Positions 48,101 to 57,296 of a DNA stretch of 64,000 nt are shown here, piece by piece. Numbering within the stretch: position 1 is the stretch's first letter; every line of letters starts with the position of its first letter. The notes under the pieces were generated by a model that did not search any database, was not told the DNA's origin, and saw only the letters and a program-made list of their open reading frames with translations. Origin of the DNA: CAIWHR01 sp963823215 (GTDB lineage: Bacteria; Pseudomonadota; Gammaproteobacteria; Burkholderiales; Casimicrobiaceae); contig CAWGKT010000012.1 in assembly GCA_963823215.1 (NCBI GenBank), positions 620,001-684,000 on the forward strand, read 5' to 3'. The translations under genes were made by a program, and so were the position numbers.

Positions 48101-50218
48101 TCAGATTTTTCCGACAGCCCTCTCGACATTCCTGCCCCGGGCACCGGCTCGCTTCTTCGGCAACTTCGTCTTCGCTGCGCCCGCTGCCGCCTTCGCGCGC
48201 GCGGCGAGCGCCAGCCTGCGCACGCGCCGAATGTCCGCATCCGAGAACGGCCCGTTGATGCCGGAAATGGCCGCGAGCTTCATGCCGTGTTTGCGGCCGA
48301 GACGGTAGATCTCCCGCACCTTCTCCCATTCGATGTTGCGGCCGACGGTGAAAGTGTCGAAGCGCCCTTCCAGCGCGAGGACTATCGTTTCCGCAAGGCA
48401 CGCGTAGGCGACGTTCTTCGGCAGCCCGATGTTCTTCATCGACACCTGCCCGGGTAACAGAATTTCGCCGGACTCGATCACCAGCACGTCCGGGCGCTTG
48501 GCCACTTCCTCGGGCGGCAGATCGAGCGGGCGGGCGACGTCGGTGATCACGCAACCGGGCTTGACCTGCATGATGTCGAGGATCTTCTTGCCCGCGCCCG
48601 AGGTCGCGGTCACGATCATGTCCATGTCGGCGATGTCCTTGTCGGCACGCGCGGACAGGAACAGCTTCGCATCGGGGGTCTCCTTCAGGATCGACCCCTT
48701 GAGCGAGAGCAGCTTCGCGGTTTCGGGGGACACCAGGTAGACCTCCTCGGCGACCATCGCCAGCAGGCGAGCGCACACCGAGCCGATGGCCCCCGTGGCA
48801 CCCACCACCATCGCCTTGAAGCGCACTCTCTGTCCGCGCGTCGGCGTGGGCACCAGACCGAGGCGCAGCACCGCATCGTGCGCCGCCCACAGCGCCCCGG
48901 AGGCGCTGTAGCTGTTGCCGGTGGTGATGGGCAGCGGCGCGCGCTTGGACACAGTGAGTCCCGCATCGCCGACCACCTTGGTGAAGGCGCCGAGGCCCAT
49001 GATCTGCGCGCCGAGACTCTTGGCGATCCCGGCGGCGTCGAGCAGGCGGCGGTAGGTGAATTCGGGGCTGTGACTCATGATTTCATGGGGCGTTCCGCCC
49101 ACGGAAATCAACCAGCCTTCGGCTTCCACGCCGGTGGGCGACTTGATACCGGTGACCTTCGAATAGACGAAAGGAGGCGTGTAAGCCATCACCTTCTCCA
49201 GCGTGTCCATGAAGATGGGCGGGGACACGCGGGAAAGCAGCTCGATGGGCTTGATGTTCTTGAAATACTCCTGCGACAGCGGATGGATGACGAAGGCGAA
49301 CCTGTTGACGCGCTTGAAGCCGTCCGGATAGATGATGCGCGGCTCCAGCTCGAGGCTGGTGATGATCTCCAGATAGTCGTCCTCCAGGATCTCGTCCCCT
49401 ACCTTTTCCGTAGCAGCGATGATCATCGCGTCGAGGAGGCTCGGGCTCAGCACGTGCTCGAACATCACGGGCGCGCCGTCGACCACCATGTTCACACCCT
49501 TCTTCCTGAACTGCGCGATGCGCCCGTCGTTGACGGTCGATGTAACAATCGTCTTGCCAGCGAGCTCCTCGGCGCCGAAGCCGTCCAGCTCGTGCACGGG
49601 GGCGACGATGACCGTCGCATCCCGCATCGCCTGGCGCAGCACGAACTTCGTCCACGCCTTGACCGGCGCCGAGGACATCAGGCCGTCGGGGGCCCAGTCG
49701 AGCACGTAATGCGCGCCACTGGTGTAGAGCTCCAGCGCATCCAGCGAGGTCAGCATCTTGGGCACGCCGAGCTGCAGCAGAGCATCGGCGAACTCCAGGT
49801 TCTGCGTGTACTCGGCCATCGCCGACGCCAGCTTGTAGTTGGTCCGTCCCGAAAAGAACAGCACGCGGGCGTTGTTGAAATAGTCACCCAGCTTGATCTG
49901 GACGTGGCGCAGCGCCCACTCCTGCAGGATGTCGTTCAACCGTCCGCCGGTGGTCACGGGAACGCGCGTGACCGCATCCTTCATCCGCGTGCTGTCCTTT
50001 TCGACATAGCGCCGCGAGCCGACGGCGTAGCTGTCCTTGACGACACCCAGGCCGATCGCGTCGGCATGCTGTTGCCAGTGCTTCAGCAGCTTCACGGCCT
50101 TCGCGGTGCTGCCGTTCGTGCCGAGCCTCCGGACGTCGAGCTTCTGCCTCAGGAAACGCGCGTTGAACGCGAAGTCCTGGTCGTCCGCGCCCAGGCTGAC
50201 ACCGATCACTGTTTTCAT
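48101..50218 (-). CDS. Two-domain dehydrogenase with acyl-ACP-reductase-like C-terminal half
   Basis: A 705-residue cytosolic protein. From about residue 306 (FAFVIHPLSQEYF) it follows cyanobacterial long-chain acyl-ACP reductase (COG5322): LGAFTKVVGD, TTGNSYSASGALWA, and the NADPH motif MVVGATGAIGSVCARLL near residue 470, then VKPGCVITDVARP and an ESGEILLPG loop. A Cys that could act as thioester nucleophile is present in ACLAET, but alignment is needed. The first 300 residues (YVEKDSTRMKDAVTRVPVTT, ILQEWALRHVQIKLGDYFNN, FGAEELAGKTIVTSTVNDGR) match no family I can name. Divergent from an iron-type alcohol dehydrogenase with 167 bp between. Fatty aldehyde/alcohol formation is a hypothesis. 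Confidence 0.7.
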   Translation of the reverse strand: MKTVIGVSLGADDQDFAFNARFLRQKLDVRRLGTNGSTAKAVKLLKHWQQHADAIGLGVVKDSYAVGSRRYVEKDSTRMKDAVTRVPVTTGGRLNDILQEWALRHVQIKLGDYFNNARVLFFSGRTNYKLASAMAEYTQNLEFADALLQLGVPKMLTSLDALELYTSGAHYVLDWAPDGLMSSAPVKAWTKFVLRQAMRDATVIVAPVHELDGFGAEELAGKTIVTSTVNDGRIAQFRKKGVNMVVDGAPVMFEHVLSPSLLDAMIIAATEKVGDEILEDDYLEIITSLELEPRIIYPDGFKRVNRFAFVIHPLSQEYFKNIKPIELLSRVSPPIFMDTLEKVMAYTPPFVYSKVTGIKSPTGVEAEGWLISVGGTPHEIMSHSPEFTYRRLLDAAGIAKSLGAQIMGLGAFTKVVGDAGLTVSKRAPLPITTGNSYSASGALWAAHDAVLRLGLVPTPTRGQRVRFKAMVVGATGAIGSVCARLLAMVAEEVYLVSPETAKLLSLKGSILKETPDAKLFLSARADKDIADMDMIVTATSGAGKKILDIMQVKPGCVITDVARPLDLPPEEVAKRPDVLVIESGEILLPGQVSMKNIGLPKNVAYACLAETIVLALEGRFDTFTVGRNIEWEKVREIYRLGRKHGMKLAAISGINGPFSDADIRRVRRLALAARAKAAAGAAKTKLPKKRAGARGRNVERAVGKI

Positions 50219-50385
50219 TCCATCCCCGCCCCAAGCATGATGCTCATGACACTAGTGTACGGGGGCACTCCGGTCTGCGCGCCACCGCGGATCTGCTCGA
50301 GATCAAACAGTTGGCGAATGTTCCCGGTGCAGCTCTGGTCCGGCCGGCCCGATTGGTGCAATCTTCCGGATATGAAATTCGAACG

Positions 50386-51652
50386 ATGGGAATGATGATG
50401 ATCGAGATGCCGAGCATCGTGGGTGACGTCGTGCGTTCCGTCGGACTGTCGACGGCGATGAAGGCGGCGGGCGTCGTGACGGGGCTGTTGCCGATCCCGC
50501 AGCCGATGCTGCTGGTCGGACCGGGGGCCAGTGGACGCCTGGGCCAGGCGCTCTGCGGCTTCGGGCACAAGAGGATCCTGATCGTGACCGACCGCACGGT
50601 CGCGCAAATGGGTCTGCTGGATGGCCTGACCAAGGCAATGACCGCGGGCGGTACCGCATACGCCGTTTTCGATGCGATCACGCCGGACGCGCCGATTCCG
50701 TTGATCGAAAAAGGCATGGCGTTCTACGAAAGGCACCATTGCGACGCCATCGTGGCATTCGGCGGCGGCTCCCCGATGGACGCGGCGAAGACGATCGCGC
50801 TGGCCGTCGCCAACAAGAAGCACCCCAGAAAGCTGGTCGGGTATTTCAAGGGCCTGCGTGCGCCCGTGCCGATCTATGCGGTGCCGACCACGGCTGGCAC
50901 CGGGTCCGAGGTGACGGTGGCGGCGGTGGTCTCCGACCCTGAATCCAACCGGAAACTGGTCATCGCCGACACGCGCCTCGTGCCGACGATGGCAGCGCTC
51001 GATCCCGTGTTGATGACCGGCCTGCCGCGCCACGTCACGGCCGCCACCGGCATGGACGCGTTGACGCACGCCATCGAAGCCTTCGTCGGCCAGTGGTCGA
51101 GCGACTTCACGGATCGCATGGCGCTCGCGGCGGTGGGCATGATCTACGGGAACTTGCGCATCGCATACAGGAACGGCAGGAACCTCGCGGCGCGCGAGCA
51201 GATGTCATTGGCGGCGACGTACGCGGGTCTCGCGTTCACGCGGGCCAACGTCGGGTATGTCCACGCCATCGCGCACCAGCTGGGCGGCAAATACCATACG
51301 CCCCACGGTCTCGCCAACGCGATCATGTTGCCGCACGTCCTGGCGTTCCTGAGCCCTGCCATCACGAAGAAACTGGCTGTCCTGGCAGTGCGCGCCAAGG
51401 TCGGAAAGGCAGGAGAGCGGCCGACAATTCTGGCGAAGAAATTCCTGGCCTCGGTCGAGAGCGTTGAATCGCGACCTGGGGATTCCGCGGTATCTGGATG
51501 CGTTGCGCGAGGAGGACATTCCCGAGCTGGCCAAGGCCGCCTGCTGGGAGGCGGACACCAACTATCCGGTGCCGCGCTACATGTCGCCGGAAACCTGTGC
51601 GGACCTGATCCGTCAGGTCTTGCCCAGAGCCGATCGGCGCAAGAAGCGTTAG
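50386..51652 (+). pseudogene. Iron-containing alcohol dehydrogenase, frameshifted near the C-terminus
   Basis: Group III ADH. It has IVAFGGGSPMDAAKTIAL (NAD site), PTTAGTGSEVT, the metal-ligand region MDALTHAIEAFV and HAIAHQLGGKYHTPHGLANA, which carries iron-binding His residues. The main frame is lost near 51465 after LASVESV. The family sequence continues one base shifted: NRDLGIPRYLDALREEDIPE to QVLPRADRRKKR, stop 51652. The joined length, about 422 residues, is slightly longer than usual. All catalytic residues precede the break. The start is the first of a cluster of ATGs at 50386; the exact one is uncertain. The product would reduce aldehydes or oxidise alcohols, fitting the divergent reductase. 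Confidence 0.8.
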
Positions 51653-51703
51653 ATCCGGCTACCCAACCCAGCGTCGTTCATCGCCGTGGCCGGGGCAACG
51701 GCA

Positions 51704-52747
51704 TCACGGCATGGTTGCAGCCTGAAGGCGCCGCGTCTCGCCGATCTTCAGCACGTCGAACTGGTCCCGGGTTAGCCCGCGCTCCTGCCGCTGCCGGGCG
51801 AGCACGATCGGCGGCTCGTCCAGCGGCTCGTCGGCGAGCGACTCGAACGTGCCCCAGTGCATTCCGATCGCGCGCGCCGCCTTCAAGTCCGCGCGAATCT
51901 GCACGGCTTCGGGAACGTCGACGTGCATCACCTTCATGAACCAGCGCGGAGCGTACGACCCGATCGGAATGAAGGCCATGTCGAAGGGGCCGAGACGCTC
52001 GCCGATGTCACGGAAGTCCTTCGAGTACCCGGTGTCGCCGGTGTGGATGAGCCGTAGCCCCTCGCCCTCAACGACCCAACCGCCCCAGAGCGTCTGGTTG
52101 GCGTCGTCCAGCCGGCGCTTGCTCCAGTGCTGCACCGGCACGAAGGTCACGCGAAGGTCTCCCTCGGCCGCCTCCTGCCACCAGTCGTATTCGTCGACGC
52201 GCGTGATGCCGAGCGCCGCGAACCAGGCTTTCAGTCCCAGCGGCACGAGAAAGCGCGGGCTGCCCTGCGGCATCGCGGCAAGCCGCGTCACCGACTCCGC
52301 GTCGAGGTGGTCGTAGTGGTTGTGTGAGATCAGCACGACGTCGATGCGCGGCAGCTCCGGAATTTCGATCGGCAACGGCACGATGCGCTTCGGGCCGGCA
52401 AAGCCCACCGGGGACGCGCGCTCCGCGAAGATGGGATCGAAGAGGATGTTCTTGCCGGCGAGACGGACGAGCATCGTCGCGTGCCCCACCCACGTCACCG
52501 AGGGGTTGGCATCGGGGCCGCCAAGCGCGACCGGATCCGTCTTTACCGCGGGCAAGTTCCAGCCGCCCGGCGGCGCCTTCGGCAGTCCGTCGCGCATGCG
52601 CTCCCACTGCCACGCCCAGAAGCTCTCTCGTCCGCCGTGCGGGTAGTTGTTGGCAAAGCCGTCCGGCCCCTTGGGCGCGGGCTGTGCCGAAGCGAAGCCC
52701 GCGGCAGCGGCGAAGAAGAACACGGCGCAGGAACGGAGAAGGCGCAT
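51704..52747 (-). CDS. Exported metallo-beta-lactamase-fold hydrolase (NAPE-PLD-like)
   Basis: A 347-residue protein with a signal peptide (LLRSCAVFFFAAAAGFASA). MBL motifs are WVGHATMLVRLAGKNILFDP, SHNHYDHLD (HxHxDH), VPVQHWSKR (third His), HTGDTGYS (bridging Asp) and GMHWGTF (last His). The domain order and TWVGHAT/FDPIF pattern match the NAPE-phospholipase-D/UlaG-like group, whose members cleave phosphodiesters. A periplasmic location is inferred; the substrate is unknown. It is convergent with the ADH gene. Confidence 0.82.
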   Translation of the reverse strand: MRLLRSCAVFFFAAAAGFASAQPAPKGPDGFANNYPHGGRESFWAWQWERMRDGLPKAPPGGWNLPAVKTDPVALGGPDANPSVTWVGHATMLVRLAGKNILFDPIFAERASPVGFAGPKRIVPLPIEIPELPRIDVVLISHNHYDHLDAESVTRLAAMPQGSPRFLVPLGLKAWFAALGITRVDEYDWWQEAAEGDLRVTFVPVQHWSKRRLDDANQTLWGGWVVEGEGLRLIHTGDTGYSKDFRDIGERLGPFDMAFIPIGSYAPRWFMKVMHVDVPEAVQIRADLKAARAIGMHWGTFESLADEPLDEPPIVLARQRQERGLTRDQFDVLKIGETRRLQAATMP

Positions 52748-52818
52748 CGGTCCGAGGTAGGGTAGATTGTGCGGTGAGACGCACTCTAGTGTACTGAACC
52801 AGCCGACAATCGTACCCG

Positions 52819-53620
52819 ATGGATGAGAGACTCGACCGAGCCCGCGCGCTCCTGTCGGCCGCCAAGCGCGTTGCGGTCCTGACGGGCGCCGGCATTTCCG
52901 CCGAATCGGGCATCCCCACGTTTCGCGACGCGATGAGCGCCGTCGGGCCGCCCCAAGGCGCTCGCCCCCCTAGGGGGAGCGTCGCGAAGCGACGATCGGG
53001 GGGATCACACCGCCGGACTGTGGTCGCAATTCCGGCCCGAGGACCTCGCCACGCCCGAAGCGTTTGCGGCGAACCCGAAGACGGTGTGGGAGTGGTACGC
53101 GTGGCGGCGCGAGCGGGTGGCGAAAGTCGCGCCCAACGCGGGCCACACGGCCCTGGTGGCGCTCGAGAAACGCACCTTTCGCTTCACGCTCATCACGCAG
53201 AATGTCGACGGGCTGCACGCGCGGGCCGGCAGCCGCAACGTGATCGAGCTGCACGGCAACATCATGGTCGACCGGTGTTTCGCGGAAGGGAGCGTCCTGA
53301 CGCCGGCGGAAGAGATTCCCGGAACGCCACCGCGGTGCGCGCGATGCGGCGCACCGGTGCGCCCGGGTGTCGTTTGGTTTGGCGAAGCGCTGCCGCCGAA
53401 GGCTCTCGACGACGCTCGTGCCGCGACGGAGCGCTGCGACGTGTTCCTTTCCATCGGTACGTCGAACGTGGTCGAGCCGGCGGCATCGTTGCCATTCGCT
53501 GCACTGGACGCCGGCGCCGCAGTGATCGAGGTGAATCCGGATCGCACGCCGCTTTCGGCGCGGGCGACGATCGTGCTCGCAGGCGCCGCGGGCGAGGTGC
53601 TTCCGCGGTTGGTCGGTTAG
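52819..53620 (+). pseudogene. Sirtuin (SIR2-family deacylase) gene interrupted by a repeat
   Basis: NAD-dependent protein deacylase. The 5' part encodes VAVLTGAGISAESGIPTFRDA. The expected continuation GLWSQFRPEDLATPEAFAAN appears only at 53015 and in another frame. From there the rest is intact: TQNVDGLHARAGSRNVIELH with the catalytic His, Zn cysteines in VDRCFAE and RCARCGAPVRP, VVWFGEALP and GTSNVVEPAA. About 73-79 bp of palindromic repeat separate the two halves and shift the frame by one. An internal start at 53084 could make a protein lacking the NAD-binding glycine motif, so the gene is probably inactive. Confidence 0.85.
52933..53011 (+). repeat. GC-rich palindromic repeat inserted in the sirtuin gene (copy 2)
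   Basis: Begins ATGAGCGCCGTCGGGCCGCC and CCCAAGGCGC, matching copy 1 at 13058-13136. The central dyad GCTCGCCCCCC-TA-GGGGGGAGCG-like core (52960-52981), TCGCGAAGCGA and the terminal GGGGGGATCAC follow. The net length beyond a sirtuin frame is one base more than a multiple of three. Boundaries are uncertain by a few bases because its first bases could equally be host codons. Confidence 0.8.
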
Positions 53621-53672
53621 GCGCTATGCGCGACCGGGGCGGACGGCGACCTCCGCTCCGCTGCTCCTTGGC

Positions 53673-54749
53673 TCACGCCGCCATGCTGACGCGTACCGGT
53701 ATCCGACGCCGGCCCCGTTTTCCATTGATCGCATCGAAGAGCCCCGGAAGCTGCGCATCGCAATGGCGACAGCGGCCCTCGGCAGTGAGCCCGTAATCCA
53801 GGATCTCGTGCCAGTCGCGGACGATGACGGCCCTGGCGCAGCCCGGGCAGAACGTCGTCCCACCGGTGCGATCGTGCACGTTGCCGGTGTAGACGTAGCG
53901 GATGCCCGCCTTGAGACCGATATCGCGCGCCCGCGTCAGCGTCGCCACCGGCGTAGGCACAAGATCGGTCATCTTGTAGTCGGGATGGAACGCAGTGAAG
54001 TGCAGCGGCACGTCCGCACCGAGCTCGCGGAGGATCCACGCGCACATCGCCTCGAGCTCGGCGTCGGAGTCGTTCTTGCCCGGGATCAGCAGCGTCGTGA
54101 TCTCGAACCAGACGTCGGTCTCGCGTTTCAGATAGACGAGCGTGTCGAGCACCGGCTGCAGATGCGCGCCGCAGAGCTTGACGTAGAACTCGTCGGTGAA
54201 AGCCTTGAGGTCGACGTTGGCGGCGTCCATCTTGGCGTAGAACTCGCGCCGCGCATCGACGCCGATGTAGCCGGCCGTCACCGCCACCGTCTTGATCCCC
54301 AGCGCGTGGCATGCGTCGGCGGCGTCCATCGCGTACTCGGCGAAGATGACCGGGTCGTTGTAGGTGAAGGCCACGCTACGGCAATCCATTTTCGCCGCCG
54401 TCGCGGCGATCGCTTCCGGCGACGCGGCGTCCATCAGCGTGTCCATCTCGCGCGACTTCGAGATGTCCCAGTTCTGGCAGAACTTGCACGCGAGGTTGCA
54501 GCCGGCCGTCCCGAACGAGAACACCGAGGAGCCGGGATAGAAATGGTTGAGTGGTTTCTTCTCGATCGGGTCGATGCAGAAACCCGATGAGCGGCCGTAG
54601 GTCGTCAGCACCATCGCGTCGCCTTCGCGCTGGCGCACGAAGCACGCGCCGCGCTGGCCCTCGTGGAGGCGGCAGTCGCGCGGGCACAGATCGCACTGGA
54701 TGCGACCGTCGGGGAGGCGATGCCACCAGCGTCCGGGAAAGTTGCTCAT
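53673..54749 (-). CDS. amrS: AmmeMemoRadiSam system radical SAM enzyme
   Basis: A 358-residue radical SAM protein. The cluster motif is CNLACKFCQNW (CX3CX2C). A second cysteine set lies in the N-terminal region (CDLCPRDCRLHEGQRGAC), and a third group near the C-terminus (FCPGCARAV, CRHC). PLNHFYPGSSVFSFGTAGC and YNDPVIFAEYAMD are family landmarks. It resembles pyruvate-formate-lyase-activating enzymes but has no PFL partner. It overlaps the upstream AMMECR1 gene by 4 nt; its substrate is unknown. Confidence 0.92.
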   Translation of the reverse strand: MSNFPGRWWHRLPDGRIQCDLCPRDCRLHEGQRGACFVRQREGDAMVLTTYGRSSGFCIDPIEKKPLNHFYPGSSVFSFGTAGCNLACKFCQNWDISKSREMDTLMDAASPEAIAATAAKMDCRSVAFTYNDPVIFAEYAMDAADACHALGIKTVAVTAGYIGVDARREFYAKMDAANVDLKAFTDEFYVKLCGAHLQPVLDTLVYLKRETDVWFEITTLLIPGKNDSDAELEAMCAWILRELGADVPLHFTAFHPDYKMTDLVPTPVATLTRARDIGLKAGIRYVYTGNVHDRTGGTTFCPGCARAVIVRDWHEILDYGLTAEGRCRHCDAQLPGLFDAINGKRGRRRIPVRVSMAA

Positions 54750-55321
54750 CGCGACTGTTCGCTCAGCAGGAATTCGCTCTCTGCCCACTTGGTCACGCCA
54801 TAGCGGGAGACGCTCACGTTCGGACCCCAGAAATCGCCCGGCAGTCCCGCCTTGCGCTTCAATGCCGTCAGGAAACCGCGCGGCTCGGGGAGCGATTCCC
54901 AGACCTGCGGTAGAAAGGTCGCGCGATGGTGGCCGCACTCGAGCACCAGGCCGTCGACGTTCGGCCGCAGCCGTGCCAGCAGGTCGGCTTCGTCGCGGAC
55001 ATCCAGGCGCTCGTCGGCCGACAGCAGCGAAACCTCGACTGCAACGGCCTCGTACTCGACGACGGCCAGCGGCGGAAACCGCGGGTCGCGGAACGCGGCA
55101 GCAATGGCGTTCTCGCGGACGTCGACGCCGAGCGGGCGCAGGGGCTTCAGCGAGCCGATGCAACCGCGCAGGTCGTCCGCGAGCTTCAGCGTCACGAACG
55201 TGGCCGCGGGTCTTGCCAGCGCGGCATGGCTCGCGTTCGGGATCGAGTGGAAGCCAAGCTCCGCGCCGATCGCCGAACGCGCGATCGTCAGCAGCACGCG
55301 ACCGAGATCAGCGTCGGTCAT
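54746..55321 (-). CDS. amrA: AmmeMemoRadiSam system protein A (AMMECR1 domain)
   Basis: A 191-residue protein carrying the AMMECR1 fold: TFVTLKLADDLRGCIGSLKP contains the invariant LRGCIG, and DPRFPPL and a final CKH-like KWAESEFLL region follow. AMMECR1 is conserved from archaea to man without a known activity. It sits in the middle of the three-gene operon and overlaps both neighbours by 4 nt, so the three products are made together. Confidence 0.92.
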   Translation of the reverse strand: MTDADLGRVLLTIARSAIGAELGFHSIPNASHAALARPAATFVTLKLADDLRGCIGSLKPLRPLGVDVRENAIAAAFRDPRFPPLAVVEYEAVAVEVSLLSADERLDVRDEADLLARLRPNVDGLVLECGHHRATFLPQVWESLPEPRGFLTALKRKAGLPGDFWGPNVSVSRYGVTKWAESEFLLSEQSR

Positions 55322-56151
55322 GTCGAGGCTCCCCGCCTTGGCCCGTCGCGCTCGGGCTCGGTGAAGGCGAACGACGCGTAGCCGACCACGCGGGACCTGT
55401 CGCCGGCCGTGTCCCCGGAGTTGCGCAAGTCGAGCAGCTCGGGTCGCAATCCGTGCCGGCGCGCTGCCAGGAGCAATCCGTTGATGGGCGTCGCGCCACA
55501 GGCCTGCTCGTGATCGAGCGTGGCCGAGAGCGCGAGGATCGCCTCGCCGGTCTCGCGGTCGATTTCGCGGGCGTCGGCATAGCGGTGGTAGTGCGACAGG
55601 TCGGAGCTGACGACAATCAGCGTCTCCGGGCCGCCCCACAGCAACTCGATCACTTCGGCCACTTCGCCAGGCGTCGCGTCACCGACGGCGAACGGCACGA
55701 TGCTGAATTCACCGAGCACCGCCTGCAGGAACGGCAGTTGCACTTCGAGCGAGTGCTCCAATGCGTGCGCGGCGTCGCTTGCGCACACCTGGGGCAGCGT
55801 CAGCGCGACGGCTGCGGCCTCGCGGTCGACGGCAACGGTTCCGAGCGGCGTGGCGAACGCCCGCGCCGACGGCAGGGCGAGGCCGCGCACCGGCACGCGG
55901 TGCGTCGGCCCGAGCAGCACGATGCGCCGGATGGTTTCGCGTCCGGCGGTGAGCCGCGCGTACACCGAAGCCGCGATCGGCCCCGAATAGACGTAGCCGG
56001 CATGCGGCGCGATCAACGCCTTGGGCACGACGTCCGCCGGGGACAGCCCGGATTGCGCACCGGCAAGATGCGCGCGCACGTCCGCCGCCAGCGCCGACGG
56101 CGCTTCGGGATAGAACATGCCCGCCACGGCGGCAAGGCGTACATCAGACAT
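55318..56151 (-). CDS. amrB: AmmeMemoRadiSam system protein B (Memo domain)
   Basis: A 277-residue Memo-family protein, structurally related to extradiol dioxygenases. The putative metal-site histidines are in LIAPHAGYVYSG, LLGPTHRV and SSDLSHYHRY, with HALEHSLEVQLPFLQ conserved. Family members in mammals bind copper or iron. The ATG at 56151 follows GGGAG; upstream in-frame ATGs (56169, 56181 and 56205) would add only a short tail. It is first in the operon. Confidence 0.92.
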   Translation of the reverse strand: MSDVRLAAVAGMFYPEAPSALAADVRAHLAGAQSGLSPADVVPKALIAPHAGYVYSGPIAASVYARLTAGRETIRRIVLLGPTHRVPVRGLALPSARAFATPLGTVAVDREAAAVALTLPQVCASDAAHALEHSLEVQLPFLQAVLGEFSIVPFAVGDATPGEVAEVIELLWGGPETLIVVSSDLSHYHRYADAREIDRETGEAILALSATLDHEQACGATPINGLLLAARRHGLRPELLDLRNSGDTAGDRSRVVGYASFAFTEPERDGPRRGAST

Positions 56152-56229
56152 TGCGACGCTCCCGATCATGTCGTTTGACATTGGGGCGGCACCGCTGCCA
56201 ATCAAGACCTCATGTTATCTCCGGGCGAG

Positions 56230-57093
56230 TCAATCCCCGTTCGACGCGAGCCGGACGAGATAGCCGCCCGATTTTTCGTCGCGCTCGAGCTTGAGGCTGC
56301 CGCGTCGCTCGGCTTCCTCGAGCATGCCGTTGAACGAGCGGAACCCGTAGTACGACTCGTTGAAACCCGGCTTGCGGCGCTTGAGCGCCTGCTTGACCAT
56401 GGAGCCCCAGATCTTCTCCTCGTCGCCGCGCTCCGCGCCGAGGGCCTCGATCGTCTCAAGGATGAGGTCGAGCGCTTCCTGCCGGCGCTCGTCGTCGCTC
56501 TTCTTGCCGGGGGCCGGCGCTTCCGCGGCGGTCTCCTTCGCCGCCATCTTGGGCGCCGGCTTCGCCGCGCCGGAGGGCGCGCGCGCCGGCGCCTTCCGCG
56601 GCGCCGCCTTTCTCTTCTCGCGCACGAGATCGTCGTAGAAGATGAACTCGTCGCAGTTCGCGATCAGCAGGTCCGACGTCGAATTCTTCACCCCGACGCC
56701 GATCACGACCTTGTTGTTCTCGCGCAGCTTGGACACGAGCGGCGAGAAATCCGAGTCGCCGCTGATGATGACGAACGTCTCAACGTGCGACTTCGTGTAA
56801 CAGAGATCCAGAGCGTCGACGACCATCCGGATGTCGGCCGAGTTCTTGCCGGACTGGCGCACGTGCGGGATCTCGATCAGCTCGAATGAAGCCTCGTGCA
56901 TCGGTGCTTTGAACGACTTGTAGCGCTCCCAGTCGCAGTACGCCTTCTTGACGACGATGCTGCCCTTGAGCAGCAGCCGCTCCAGCACCTTGCCGATGTC
57001 GAACTTGTCGTATTTGGCGTCCTGCACGCCGAGCGCGATGTTCTCGAAATCGCAGAACAGCGCCATGTTGGTGACTTCGGGCGAGTGGGCCAT
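56230..57093 (-). CDS. NYN-domain nuclease-like protein with OST-HTH/LOTUS domain
   Basis: A 287-residue protein. The N-terminal NYN/PIN-like domain (about residues 8-150) has the acidic site: ALFCDFENIA, NSADIRMVVDAL and IISGDSDFSPLVSKL. A Lys/Ala/Pro-rich linker follows, and a C-terminal winged-helix OST-HTH region (ALDLILETIEALGAE to GSLKLERDEKSGGYLVR). NYN domains cut RNA and OST-HTH domains bind RNA, so an RNA-processing role is likely. It is the next gene upstream of, and on the same strand as, amrB; the surface-adhesin-like gene is divergent from it. Confidence 0.85.
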   Translation of the reverse strand: MAHSPEVTNMALFCDFENIALGVQDAKYDKFDIGKVLERLLLKGSIVVKKAYCDWERYKSFKAPMHEASFELIEIPHVRQSGKNSADIRMVVDALDLCYTKSHVETFVIISGDSDFSPLVSKLRENNKVVIGVGVKNSTSDLLIANCDEFIFYDDLVREKRKAAPRKAPARAPSGAAKPAPKMAAKETAAEAPAPGKKSDDERRQEALDLILETIEALGAERGDEEKIWGSMVKQALKRRKPGFNESYYGFRSFNGMLEEAERRGSLKLERDEKSGGYLVRLASNGD

Positions 57094-57296
57094 GTTGGTT
57101 TCCGGGCGGTTCAGCGCCCGGCCAGAAAGGGTTGGCGGCCGGCCGGCGGCCGCATTTCGCAACGATAGCAGCCCCGGCGAACCGGCGCGACCTTGATCAC
57201 GGACAAGACCCGCTCCAGCAGGAATTTGGAGAATGAAACGGGGTGAGCCCGCCTGGGAGGGTGGGACGTATCATTCATCGATCCGGGAGGCAAAGC

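Noticed and set aside
53084..53620. Shortened but functional sirtuin from the ATG at 53084
   Set aside because: It would lack the GAGISAESGIPTFRD NAD-binding segment, so deacylase activity is not expected; treated as part of the broken gene.
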